Source: Nocardia otitidiscaviarum NBRC 14405 (lineage in GTDB: Bacteria; Actinomycetota; Actinomycetes; Mycobacteriales; Mycobacteriaceae). From it: a stretch of 33,204 nucleotides of DNA. The stretch is taken from contig NZ_BAGD01000087.1 of NCBI RefSeq assembly GCF_000308635.1, positions 1-33,204 on the forward strand, read 5' to 3'. A program made the translations under genes and the position numbers. Shown here piece after piece: positions 1 through 8,019 of this stretch (the stretch's first letter is position 1; each line of letters starts with the position of its first letter). The notes under the pieces are model-generated. The model saw nothing but the letters and a program-made list of their open reading frames with translations. It searched no databases and was not told where the DNA came from.

Positions 1-148
1 AAAAATATTGCAGCAGAAGCGAAAACAGTATCTGATCTGCACATCTTCACATACGAATTGTCCGTTTAGGGTTCGGTGCCGACCGCTTTTACGACTGCCG
101 TCGCGAATACGCGGCCAGCGTTTCCCGGCGGCACTACCATCGGCGGGT

Positions 149-1645
149 GTGCACCCGTTTCGCCGCACCCTGACGCGTCTCCTCGAGGCTCGTTTCCCAC
201 TGCTCTATATCGAAACGTTCGAGGAGCAGCGGGTTCTCGGCGAGATCCGGTCCGCCGTGGAGGAATTGGAGTCGTCTCGGGCGCTGTGGCACTGGACGAC
301 TACGGAGGGGATGCGGCGGTCGGGTGGGCTGACCGAACGCAATACCCGGGAACCAGCGCAGATGTTGCAGGGGATTCGGCGGGTGGTGGAGTCTGCCGTG
401 TTCGTCTGTGCCGATCTGCATGCCTTTCTCGGCGATGATGGACGTCCGGCGGATCCGCAGGTGGTGCGAGCGCTACGAGATCTGGTGCGGGACTTCAGAT
501 CCGGAGAAGCGGCACGAACAGTGATCGTGGTGGCCCCGATGCTGCGGATACCGGCGGAGTTGCAGCGGGATGTCACCGTGGTGGATTTCCCGCTGCCCAC
601 GGCAGTGGAGATCGGTGAATTGCTGGACAGCATGGGTGCAGACGGAACCGCCGTTCTCGACGAGACATTGCGCGACCGGCTCGCCACGGCGGCGGTCGGG
701 ATGACGCTCATCGAGGCCGAACGGGCGTTCACGCTGGCCATGGTGGACGGTGGTATTGCGGAGTCGGCGGTGGACGTCGTGCTGGCGGGGAAAGCACAGG
801 CTGCGCGCAGATCCGGTGGGCTGGAGCTGGTTCGGACCGATATGCGGTTCGAGCACGTGGGTGGGCTCGCGAACCTCGAGGCGTGGCTGCTGAGTCGTCG
901 CGACTGTTGGCGCGCCGAGGCCGCCGATTACGGGCTGCCCGCGCCCAAGGGAGTGTTCCTCGCCGGTGTGTCCGGGTGCGGGAAATCCTCGATCGCCAAG
1001 GCGACAGCCAGCGAATGGGGGCTGCCACTCATCCGCTGGGACTTCGGCCGGGTGTGCGATGGATCAGTGGGTGACCGCGATGTGCGCGCGACCCTGTCCA
1101 CGGTCGAGGGCACCGCGCCCTGCGTACTCTGGGTGAGCGGTATCGATCGAATGATCACCGGCGAGAACGGCGCTCGCACGGCGGTTTTCGGCGCATTCCT
1201 CGCATGGTTGAGCGAGAAGACCCGCCCGGTGTTCGTGATCGCCACTGCCGACAAAATCGACGGTCTACCCCGGGATCTCCTCTGCGGGAGCCGCTTCGAC
1301 CAGACGTTCTTCGTCGACCTCCCGAATTCTGCCGCACGCGAATCCATCTGGCGCATTCATCTCGAACGTCGTCTCACCGGCCCCGCCGCAGGGCTGTCGC
1401 TCTCCCCGCCCCTGCTCCACGACCTCTCCGAAGCATCCGAGGGCTTCTCCGGCCAACAGATCGAACAGTGCGTCGTCACCGGGCTTTTCGATGCCTACTC
1501 CGGCCGTCGCCCGCTGGCGGCGGCCGATCTGATTCGGGCCGTGGAAGGCACCGTCGCGATGTCAGCCCGGAGCGGGGACGAACTCACCACGTGGCGGGAA
1601 TGGGCGAAGCGACACGCCGTACCCGCCGCACCGCCCGTCCGATGA
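149..1645 (+). CDS. Ycf46-like AAA family protein with degenerate Walker B
   Basis: Resembles the Ycf46/Slr0374 family of AAA proteins, whose cellular role is poorly known. The N-terminal half (about residues 1-235) is the family-specific region. The AAA module follows, starting at FEHVGGL. Walker A is intact (GVSGCGKSS, Lys279). At the Walker B position the expected hydrophobic-DE is replaced by WVSGID (Ser330-Gly331), and the sensor 1 Asn is Asp368 in ATAD. The arginine-finger-like GSRFD (Arg382) and the SGQQIEQ helix are kept. The GTG start at 149 gives 498 aa, near the usual family length of about 500. The frame stays open to the left edge, but bases 1-75 are AT-rich and read like non-coding DNA, so I prefer 149; the start is uncertain. 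It is convergent with the purine operon and not obviously connected to it. Nucleotide binding looks possible and hydrolysis doubtful. Confidence 0.75.
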   Translation: MHPFRRTLTRLLEARFPLLYIETFEEQRVLGEIRSAVEELESSRALWHWTTTEGMRRSGGLTERNTREPAQMLQGIRRVVESAVFVCADLHAFLGDDGRPADPQVVRALRDLVRDFRSGEAARTVIVVAPMLRIPAELQRDVTVVDFPLPTAVEIGELLDSMGADGTAVLDETLRDRLATAAVGMTLIEAERAFTLAMVDGGIAESAVDVVLAGKAQAARRSGGLELVRTDMRFEHVGGLANLEAWLLSRRDCWRAEAADYGLPAPKGVFLAGVSGCGKSSIAKATASEWGLPLIRWDFGRVCDGSVGDRDVRATLSTVEGTAPCVLWVSGIDRMITGENGARTAVFGAFLAWLSEKTRPVFVIATADKIDGLPRDLLCGSRFDQTFFVDLPNSAARESIWRIHLERRLTGPAAGLSLSPPLLHDLSEASEGFSGQQIEQCVVTGLFDAYSGRRPLAAADLIRAVEGTVAMSARSGDELTTWREWAKRHAVPAAPPVR

Positions 1646-1657
1646 CGTGCGCACGCA

Positions 1658-1710
1658 CCGGCCCCCTCCTCATCGGTCCTGCTCGAAGTAACCGGTACGA
1701 AGGGGGCCGG
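1658..1710. terminator. Long-stem hairpin between convergent genes
   Basis: CCGGCCCCCT (1658-1667) pairs perfectly with AGGGGGCCGG (1701-1710) across a 33-nt loop. It lies in the 186-nt gap between the converging ends of the AAA gene and the allantoicase gene. There is no T-run on either side, so it may be a bidirectional terminator or mRNA 3'-end stabiliser rather than a classical intrinsic terminator. Nothing else was recognised in 1711-1831. Confidence 0.4.
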
Positions 1711-1831
1711 GCGGCCGTACCGCGATCCGTTCAGGGGTGCACTGTGGCTGTTCGGATCGCCGGAACCCGCCGGGTAGGCGATGGCGGGCGGCACGATGGT
1801 GCGGTCGACCGCTGTGGGCCGACCGTGGTTG

Positions 1832-2866
1832 TCACGCCGGAGTGCCGGACCAGCGGGCGGTCAGTGCATCCGTTCCGGCCTGCGTGAGCGAACCGAGAAT
1901 GCGCAGGCGAGCGACGCCGCCGTCCGGGTAGATATCCAGCCTGGCATGCGTGGCGGGCCGTTTGGCCTCGGCTGCCACCCGGAAACGGTGCGGGGTGTCG
2001 GGCTGAACGGCTGTTCGGGGCAGCAATTCGAACCAGTCGGCGGAGTCGGCGGGGGGCAGCGGCTCGTCTCCGGAGTGGTCGATGCCGAGCAGCCGCACCT
2101 CGCCGGGAGCGTTGAACATCAGGTTGGTGGTGTCCAACTCGATGAGCTCGGGCGTGCCCTGGGCGGCCAGGCGAATGAGAGCCCAGTCGTTGCCGTCATC
2201 GCGGCGGCGAGCGGTTTCCCAGCCTTCGGCCTGGTTGCGGGCCAGGCCAGGGGCCAGCATATTGTCGGCCGCCGAATAGAACAGGTTGGAGCAGGACAGG
2301 GCGCGAGCGCCGTTCTCCAACGCCGCCAGGTCGACGGTGAGGCCCGCGAGCAGGTCGGGGTCGGGGACGACCTCACCGTGCACGCGCAGTCGGGCCACGC
2401 CGCCGTCGGGGTGGATGTTCAGGCGGACGTGGGTGAAGATGCGGTCGTCGGAGACCGGGATCTCGTGTCTGGCGTCACCGCCCAGCGCGGTACGGGGAAC
2501 GATCTCCACCCAGTCGGCGGTGGAATTCAACTGCGCCGCCGAAGGATAGCCCGACACCCGGCAGGCTTCGACGGAGGCGAAGGGCGGGTAGTTGCCCTTG
2601 AACCAGGCGGTGTCGACGACGACGCCGCGAATGATGCCGGGCATGCCGAGGCGGATGATCGCCCAGTCGTGGCCGGGGCTGCGACGACGGCGGGTTTCCC
2701 AGCCGTCGTACTCCTGGCCCTTGGGGCCGAAGGTTTCCGCGGAGAAGCGAGGCTCCCACGGGTTGATGAGATTCTCGCGCTCCTCGAAGGATTCGTCGCT
2801 GGCGGCGACGACACCGGCGCGGTAGCTGCGCAGAGCCAGATCCGGCAGGGTGGTGAAATCCGACAT
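1832..2866 (-). CDS. alc: Allantoicase
   Basis: Hydrolyses allantoate to (S)-ureidoglycolate and urea in cytoplasmic purine-ring breakdown. The 344-aa protein shows the two-repeat architecture of the family. Each half has a PWEPRFS- or NLFYSAADNM-like lead, a GWETxRRR..DWAxIRL block (once near residue 55, again near 225) and a DGGVARLRxxG block (near residues 155 and 320). The ATG start has a well-placed AGGAG and follows the glycerate kinase stop by 7 nt. It is the last gene of the long minus-strand unit. Placing allantoicase last, after the glyoxylate genes, fits a pathway using allantoicase rather than allantoate amidohydrolase; the nitrogen leaves as urea, and no urease genes are in the window. 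Confidence 0.93.
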   Translation of the reverse strand: MSDFTTLPDLALRSYRAGVVAASDESFEERENLINPWEPRFSAETFGPKGQEYDGWETRRRRSPGHDWAIIRLGMPGIIRGVVVDTAWFKGNYPPFASVEACRVSGYPSAAQLNSTADWVEIVPRTALGGDARHEIPVSDDRIFTHVRLNIHPDGGVARLRVHGEVVPDPDLLAGLTVDLAALENGARALSCSNLFYSAADNMLAPGLARNQAEGWETARRRDDGNDWALIRLAAQGTPELIELDTTNLMFNAPGEVRLLGIDHSGDEPLPPADSADWFELLPRTAVQPDTPHRFRVAAEAKRPATHARLDIYPDGGVARLRILGSLTQAGTDALTARWSGTPA

Positions 2867-2873
2867 GGTTCTC

Positions 2874-4004
2874 CTACAGGGGGTTTCGGGTCAGGGGGCG
2901 CTCCAGACGGGCTTCGGCGATCCGGGTGGCCAGCCGCTCCAGCAGTGCGCCCGCCTGCGTCATGCAGACCTGCGGATCGGATTCGATATCGGTAAGTGCG
3001 AACGCGTCCTCGAATCCGTGGCGGCGCAACTGTTCCCGGGACACCAGCCGCTGACCGGACACCGCCAGCACCGGTACTTCGGCGCGCGCGGCGGCCCGTG
3101 CGACGCCCATGGGGGCCTTGCCGTGCAGGGTCTGTTCGTCCAGCGAGCCCTCGCCGGTGATCACCAGCCGCGCACCGGCGAGCAGGGCGTCGAAATCCAG
3201 CTGCTCCAACATGATCTCGATCCCGGGGCGCAGGGTGGCGCCGAGGACGGCGAGGGCCGTGAAACCCACGCCGCCCGCTGCGCCCGCTCCCGGGCGCTCC
3301 GCCGCGTTGACGCCAACATCGCGACGGACGATTTCGGCCAGCCGCGCCAAACCGGCTGCCAGCTGGGATACTTCCGCCGGGCCCGCACCCTTCTGCGGCC
3401 CGTACACCTCGGCGGCGCCACGCGGGCCGAGCAGTGGATTGTCCACGTCGGAGGCGACCACCACCGGCACCCGGATCATGTCCGTGATGTCGATGCGCGC
3501 CAACCGCAGCAGACCCGCGCCGCCCGGCGGCACCGGCTGCCCGTCCTCGTCGAGCAGCCGCGCCCCGAGCGCGGTGAGCATGCCCGCACCGCCATCGGTG
3601 CAGGCGCTGCCGCCGAGACCGAGCACGATGCGCCGCGCGCCGCGTTCGGCGGCGATGCGCATGAGCTCACCGGTGCCCGCGCTGGTGGCGGTGAGGCTGG
3701 TGGCGGCCGTGGGCCGGTCGGGGAGCCGCCGCAGCCCGGACGCCTCGGCGAGCTCCACCACGGCCGTCTCGCCCCTCATCGCGAACGAGGCGGCCACCTG
3801 ATCTCCGACCGGCCCGGTGACGCCCGTCTGCAGACGAGCGAAACCCGCGGCCACCATGGCGTCCACGGTGCCGTCGCCGCCGTCGGCCACCGGTGCGCTC
3901 ACGACCGGGACGTCCGGGCGTACGGCCCGGAGTCCGGCCGCGAGGTGCGCGGCGACCTGCGGGGCGGTCAACGACCCCTTGAACTTGTCGGGGGCCAGCA
4001 GCAC
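2874..4004 (-). CDS. glxK: Glycerate kinase (GarK/GlxK family)
   Basis: Phosphorylates D-glycerate with ATP, delivering the carbon of glyoxylate to glycolysis. Family marks: APDKFKGSL at the N-terminus, ADGGDGT near residue 45, a GLGGSACTDGGAGML glycine-rich block near 125, ASDVDNPLLGPRGAA near 200, and ITGEGSLDEQT plus GKAPMGVA near 285-300. I chose the GTG at 4004 because AGGAGG sits 5 nt upstream and the protein then begins VLLAPDKFKG, as relatives do; this gives 376 aa, a normal family length. A GTG at 4031 is an in-frame alternative. The gap to gcl is 44 nt. Whether the product is 2- or 3-phosphoglycerate cannot be read from the sequence. Confidence 0.92.
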   Translation of the reverse strand: MLLAPDKFKGSLTAPQVAAHLAAGLRAVRPDVPVVSAPVADGGDGTVDAMVAAGFARLQTGVTGPVGDQVAASFAMRGETAVVELAEASGLRRLPDRPTAATSLTATSAGTGELMRIAAERGARRIVLGLGGSACTDGGAGMLTALGARLLDEDGQPVPPGGAGLLRLARIDITDMIRVPVVVASDVDNPLLGPRGAAEVYGPQKGAGPAEVSQLAAGLARLAEIVRRDVGVNAAERPGAGAAGGVGFTALAVLGATLRPGIEIMLEQLDFDALLAGARLVITGEGSLDEQTLHGKAPMGVARAAARAEVPVLAVSGQRLVSREQLRRHGFEDAFALTDIESDPQVCMTQAGALLERLATRIAEARLERPLTRNPL

Positions 4005-4048
4005 GTGGCCCTCCTGCCATCCCTTCCTCACCCCACCGCGCGGTTGAA

Positions 4049-5848
4049 TCACACCGTGCTCCCGCTCGCTTCGTACTCCAGAGCGGCGATGGAGGTGGGC
4101 GCGTCGTCCATCGAGCCGGCCAGTTCCTCGAACTCGTTGATGCTGTCGATCTCGAGGCCCATGGACACGTTGGTGATCCGTTCGAGGATGACCTCCACCA
4201 GTACCGGCACCCGGTGCTCGGCCATCAACTTCTTGGCGTCCTCGAGCGCCTGCCCGATGCGGTCGGGCTCGGAGACGCGAATGGCCTTGCAGCCCAGCCC
4301 CTCCGCCACCTTCAGGTGATCGACGCCGTAGCCGCCCACCTCGGGGCTGTTGATGTTGTCGAAGGACAGCTGCACGTAGTAGTCCATATCGAACTGCCGC
4401 TGCGCCTGCCGGATCAGACCGAGGTAGGAGTTGTTCACCACCACGTGGATGTAGGGGATGTTGAACTGCGCGCCGACCGCCAATTCCTCGATGAGGAACT
4501 GGAAGTCGTAATCGCCCGACAGCGCGACCACGGGGGTGTCCGGATCGGCCGTCGCCACACCGAGCGCCGCGGGCAGGGTCCAGCCCAGCGGTCCGGCCTG
4601 ACCCGCGTTGATCCAGTGCCGCGGCTTGTACACGTGCAGCAGCTGCGCCGCCTGGATCTGCGACAGACCGATGGTGGTGACGTAGCGGACGTCCGAGCCG
4701 AAGGCCCGGTTCATCTCCTGGTACACCCGCTGCGGCTTGATCGGCACCGCGTCGAAGTGGGTCTTGCGCAGCAGGGTGCGCTTGCGCTCCCGGCACTGCG
4801 CCGCCCAGTTCGACCGGTCCGGCAGCCGCCCGGCGGCGGCCATCTCCCGCGCCACCTCCAGGAACACCGTCAGCGCCGCACCGGCGTCGGAGACGATGCC
4901 GTAGTCGGGGGCGAACACCCGCCCGATCTGCGTCGGCTCGATATCGACGTGCACGAAGGTGCGTCCGCGCGTGTAGGTGTCGACACCGCCGGTGTGCCGG
5001 TTGGCCCATCGGTTGCCGATACCCAGCACGAAATCCGATTCCAGCAGTGTGGCATTGGCGTAGCGGTGCGAGGTCTGCAAGCCCACCATGCCCGCGTGCA
5101 GCGGGTGGTCGTCCGGGATGGTGCCCCAGCCCATGAGCGTCGGCACCACGGGAACGCCGGTCAGTTCGGCGAATTCGACGAGCAGATCGGCGGAATCGGC
5201 GTTCACCACGCCGCCGCCCGCCACCAGCAGCGGCTTCTCGGCGGCGGCCAGCATGGTGAGCGCCTTCTCCGCCTGCGCCCGCGTGGCTGCGGGATGGTGC
5301 ACCGCGAGCGGCTCGTAGGTGTCGATATCGAATTCGATCTCGGCCAGCTGCACGTCCAGAGGCAGGTCGATGAGCACCGGGCCGGGCCGCCCGGAGCGCA
5401 TGAGCTGGAATGCCTTCTGGAAGGAGCCGGGCACCTGTGCGGGCTCCAGCACCGTCACCGCCCACTTGCACACCGGGGCGGCGATCGAGGCGATATCGAC
5501 GGCCTGGAAGTCCTCCTTGTGCAGTTTCGCCACCGGCGCCTGGCCGGTGATGCACAGGATCGGAATGGAATCCGCACTCGCGGAATACAGTCCGGTGATC
5601 ATATCGGTTCCGGCCGGGCCCGAGGTGCCGACACAGATGCCGATGTTCCCGGCCCGGGCGCGGGTGTAGCCCTCGGCCATGTGCGAGGCCGCCTCCACGT
5701 GCCGGGCGAGCACGTGGCGGATGCCGCCGTGCGCCCGCATGGCGCTGTAGAACGGGTTGATGGCCGCGCCGGGCAGCCCGAAAGCCTGTGTCGCGCCTTC
5801 CTTCTCCAGGATCAGGACGGCCGCGTCCACGGTGCGCATCCGTGTCAC
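4049..5848 (-). CDS. gcl: Glyoxylate carboligase (tartronate semialdehyde synthase)
   Basis: Condenses two glyoxylate molecules to tartronate semialdehyde and CO2, using ThDP, Mg2+ and FAD. The 599-aa sequence tracks E. coli Gcl closely (MTRMRTVDAA against MAKMRAVDAA), which supports the GTG start at 5848 over the ATG at 5839. A diagnostic feature is ARHVEAASHMAEG: Val51 stands where other ThDP enzymes carry the catalytic Glu (RHE), the known hallmark of glyoxylate carboligase. The ThDP-binding block is visible near residues 450-485 (GDYDFQF, then NNSYLGLIRQ). The GTG overlaps the glxR stop by 4 nt (GTGA), so translational coupling is likely. Confidence 0.96.
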   Translation of the reverse strand: MTRMRTVDAAVLILEKEGATQAFGLPGAAINPFYSAMRAHGGIRHVLARHVEAASHMAEGYTRARAGNIGICVGTSGPAGTDMITGLYSASADSIPILCITGQAPVAKLHKEDFQAVDIASIAAPVCKWAVTVLEPAQVPGSFQKAFQLMRSGRPGPVLIDLPLDVQLAEIEFDIDTYEPLAVHHPAATRAQAEKALTMLAAAEKPLLVAGGGVVNADSADLLVEFAELTGVPVVPTLMGWGTIPDDHPLHAGMVGLQTSHRYANATLLESDFVLGIGNRWANRHTGGVDTYTRGRTFVHVDIEPTQIGRVFAPDYGIVSDAGAALTVFLEVAREMAAAGRLPDRSNWAAQCRERKRTLLRKTHFDAVPIKPQRVYQEMNRAFGSDVRYVTTIGLSQIQAAQLLHVYKPRHWINAGQAGPLGWTLPAALGVATADPDTPVVALSGDYDFQFLIEELAVGAQFNIPYIHVVVNNSYLGLIRQAQRQFDMDYYVQLSFDNINSPEVGGYGVDHLKVAEGLGCKAIRVSEPDRIGQALEDAKKLMAEHRVPVLVEVILERITNVSMGLEIDSINEFEELAGSMDDAPTSIAALEYEASGSTV

Positions 5849-6723
5849 GCCCGCCCCTTCCCGGCCAGCGCCTCGGCCACCAGCAGCAGCGCGGAGTGGT
5901 CCAGGGAGCCGTGGCCCATGGCGCGGGCGGCGGCGATGAGCTGCGCGGTCTGCGCGCCCATCGGGATCGGCACCTCGGCCTGACGGGCGGCGGCCAGGAT
6001 GATGCCCATATCCTTGTGGTGCAGGTCGATGCGGAAGCCAGGCTGGAAGCTACGCTCCAGCATGGTCTTGCGCTTGAGTTCGAGGATGCGGCTGCCCGCC
6101 AGCCCACCCGCGAGCACGTCGAGGCCCTTCTCGGCGTTCGCGCCCAGCGACTCCATGAGCAGGATGGCCTCGGCGATCAGGGCGTAGGTGCCGCCGACCA
6201 CCAGCTGGTTGGCCGCCTTCACGACCTGGCCGGATCCGTTCGGGCCGACCAGCTCGAAGGTCTTGCCCACCGTCTCGAAGATCGGTGTGGCGGTGGCGAA
6301 GTCGTCCTCGTTGCCGCCGACCATGATGGACAGCGCGGCGTTCACCGCACCGGGCTCACCGCCGGAGACCGGGGCGTCGAGCACCCGCAGACCGCGCTTG
6401 GCGCCCTCGGTGTAGGTCCACTCGGCGGTGCGCGGGGTGATGGTGGAGAAGTCGATGTAGAGGGTGCCCTCGGCGGCGTGCGCCAGGACCTCGGCGAACA
6501 CCGCCTCCACGTGCTCGTCCTGCGGCAGCATGGTGATGACGATGTCCTTGTCGCGCACCGTCTCCGCGATATCGCCGCCACCGGTCGCGCCGACGGTGGT
6601 CAGCTTGTCGATGGCGGTGGGGTTGACGTCGTAGACGGTGACATCGTGACCGGCCTTCACCAGATGCCCGGCCATCGGGCCGCCCATGATGCCCAGTCCG
6701 ACGAATCCGATCCTCTTGCTCAC
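5845..6723 (-). CDS. glxR: 2-hydroxy-3-oxopropionate (tartronate semialdehyde) reductase
   Basis: Reduces tartronate semialdehyde to D-glycerate with NAD(P)H. A Rossmann motif opens the protein (GFVGLGIMGGPMAGHL), the substrate-binding DAPVSGGEPGA lies near residue 115, and the catalytic Lys is in GSGQVVKAANQL near residue 170, all typical of the beta-hydroxyacid dehydrogenase family. I start at GTG 6723 (SKRIGFVGLG), which overlaps the hyi stop by 4 nt and gives 292 aa. A TTG further upstream at 6738 is less likely. It is followed by gcl with another 4-nt overlap. The neighbourhood (gcl, hyi, glxK) distinguishes it from other 3-hydroxyisobutyrate dehydrogenase-like proteins. Confidence 0.93.
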   Translation of the reverse strand: MSKRIGFVGLGIMGGPMAGHLVKAGHDVTVYDVNPTAIDKLTTVGATGGGDIAETVRDKDIVITMLPQDEHVEAVFAEVLAHAAEGTLYIDFSTITPRTAEWTYTEGAKRGLRVLDAPVSGGEPGAVNAALSIMVGGNEDDFATATPIFETVGKTFELVGPNGSGQVVKAANQLVVGGTYALIAEAILLMESLGANAEKGLDVLAGGLAGSRILELKRKTMLERSFQPGFRIDLHHKDMGIILAAARQAEVPIPMGAQTAQLIAAARAMGHGSLDHSALLLVAEALAGKGRA

Positions 6724-7517
6724 TTGATCCACTCCCAATCCAGTTCGGGGTCTTTGTATTCCAGGCCGATCCAGCCGTCGTAGCCGCTGGCGTCCAGGGC
6801 GGCGAACAGTCCGTCGAAGTCGAGGACGCCGCTGCCCGGCCGCCCGCGCCCCGGCGAGTCGGCGATCTGCACGTGGCCGATGTAGCGGCCCCAGGTGTCG
6901 ATGACGGAGGTCAGGTTCTCGCCCATGCGGGCCAGGTGGTAGAGGTCGCAGAGGAAGCGCACATTGGGCTCGCCGACCTGTTCGATGACCCGCACCGCCT
7001 GGGCCGCGGAGACGATCGGATACGACTGCGACTCATAGGAGTTGAGCGCCTCGAGCAGCACGGTCGCCCCGATGCGCTGGGCGGCGCGGGCGGCCAGGCC
7101 GAGGTTCTCCAGGGCCAGTTCGTCCTGCTTCTCCGCGTCCTCGCCGGGAATCCGATTGCCGTACAGGGCGTTCAGCGCCGTGCAGCCGGTGCGCTCGGCG
7201 ATGCCGACCGCCACGTCGATATTGTCGCGGAATCGGGTCTCCTCCCCCGGCACCGAGACCAGACCGCGGCCCGCGGGAATGAGGTCGATGAAGTTCAGGC
7301 CGACCAATTCCACCCCGGCGTCGCCGATGGCGCGCACGAAGGCGTCGATCTCCTTGTCGCCCGGGGCCGGATTCTCTCCGAACGGCCACCAGAATTCGAC
7401 GCCGTCGAATCCGGCCGCCTTGGCCGCGGCGGGCCGTTCCAACAGCGGCAGGTCGGTGAAGAGAATCGAACAGTTGACGTCGAATTTCCGGGGCGAGCCT
7501 CCGGGTCCGTATTTCAT
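6720..7517 (-). CDS. hyi: Hydroxypyruvate isomerase (TIM-barrel)
   Basis: Interconverts hydroxypyruvate and tartronate semialdehyde, linking the Gcl product with the glycerate branch. The 265-aa protein has the xylose-isomerase-like TIM-barrel pattern of Hyi: FDVNCSILFTDLP at the N-terminus, AGFDGVEFWWPF near residue 35, LLEALNSYESQSYP with the metal-ligand Glu near 155, FLCDLYHLARMGEN near 190, GHVQIADSPGRGRPG near 220 and GWIGLEYKD near the end. The ATG overlaps the upstream gene's stop by 4 nt (ATGA). The N-terminal extension before FDVNCS is about 12 residues and could be slightly over-long. Confidence 0.92.
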   Translation of the reverse strand: MKYGPGGSPRKFDVNCSILFTDLPLLERPAAAKAAGFDGVEFWWPFGENPAPGDKEIDAFVRAIGDAGVELVGLNFIDLIPAGRGLVSVPGEETRFRDNIDVAVGIAERTGCTALNALYGNRIPGEDAEKQDELALENLGLAARAAQRIGATVLLEALNSYESQSYPIVSAAQAVRVIEQVGEPNVRFLCDLYHLARMGENLTSVIDTWGRYIGHVQIADSPGRGRPGSGVLDFDGLFAALDASGYDGWIGLEYKDPELDWEWIK

Positions 7518-7894
7518 TTCTTTCCCTCGCGATAAGTCGTCCAGCTGCCGAATTCGGTGATGTCGATCAGCTGCGGATAGGAAACGGGCGGACGGCGCAG
7601 CACCATGGACAGCACCGAACGGCCGTCCTCGAGTTCGATCACGCCGAGCTCGAGTTCCGGCGGTTCCGCCGGAAGCAGGCTGGTACGCAGCACTTCCATC
7701 GGCGCGTCGAACAATTCCCCGACAATCGGAGCGCCCCCGTCGGACACGGGATGCAGGCCCGGGAACCGGTCGCCGACCGAATAGAACCGGTAGTGCGGCG
7801 CGGTTTTCACCTCACCCGCGAACGGTGCGCCCGCGAGCAGATGATTCAGTGGCCCACCACGCATGGCTCCGCCATTCAGGAAAATGAGAGGCAT
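7514..7894 (-). CDS. GGCT/AtzF C-terminal-like protein (allophanate hydrolase-related)
   Basis: A 126-aa protein that resembles the C-terminal domain of allophanate hydrolase (AtzF/DUR1 type) and the gamma-glutamylcyclotransferase-like fold. It opens with a short strand and a glycine-rich turn (FLNGGAMRGGPLNHLL), then VKTAPHYRFYSVGDRFPGLHPV, a GGAPIVGELFDAP segment with an acidic residue at the usual active-site region, and ends with YPQLIDITEFGSWTTYREG. No amidase domain is attached. The ATG has GGAAGGA upstream and its stop overlaps the hyi ATG, so it is coupled to the glyoxylate genes. Its reaction is not established by sequence. The context (allantoicase present, no classical ureidoglycolate lyase seen) makes a ureido-compound substrate a reasonable guess. 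Confidence 0.72.
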   Translation of the reverse strand: MPLIFLNGGAMRGGPLNHLLAGAPFAGEVKTAPHYRFYSVGDRFPGLHPVSDGGAPIVGELFDAPMEVLRTSLLPAEPPELELGVIELEDGRSVLSMVLRRPPVSYPQLIDITEFGSWTTYREGKK

Positions 7895-7973
7895 CGTGAG
7901 TCCTTCCTCCCCCGATGACCGAAAGTATGTCCGGAGTCACACCGCCCGCGATAGGCCGATGAGCACCAAACAT

Positions 7974-7987
7974 CCGAATCGATTCGG
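7974..7987. promoter_or_regulatory. Perfect 14-bp palindrome in operon-internal gap
   Basis: CCGAATCGATTCGG is a perfect palindrome in the 125-nt gap between the permease stop and the GGCT-like gene, the largest gap inside the minus-strand unit. It is flanked by AAACA and TGTTT, which extend the symmetry imperfectly. It could be an operator for an internal promoter or a weak attenuating hairpin; I cannot decide between these. Confidence 0.3.
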
Positions 7988-8019
7988 GGCTGTTTTCGTA
8001 GATTCGTCCAGCCGGGCAT

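Noticed and set aside
2874..6107. A 1077-codon open frame spanning glycerate kinase and most of the gcl region on the minus strand
   Set aside because: Only its last 376 codons match glycerate kinase. The rest is the out-of-frame reading of gcl and glxR, which are themselves convincing genes.
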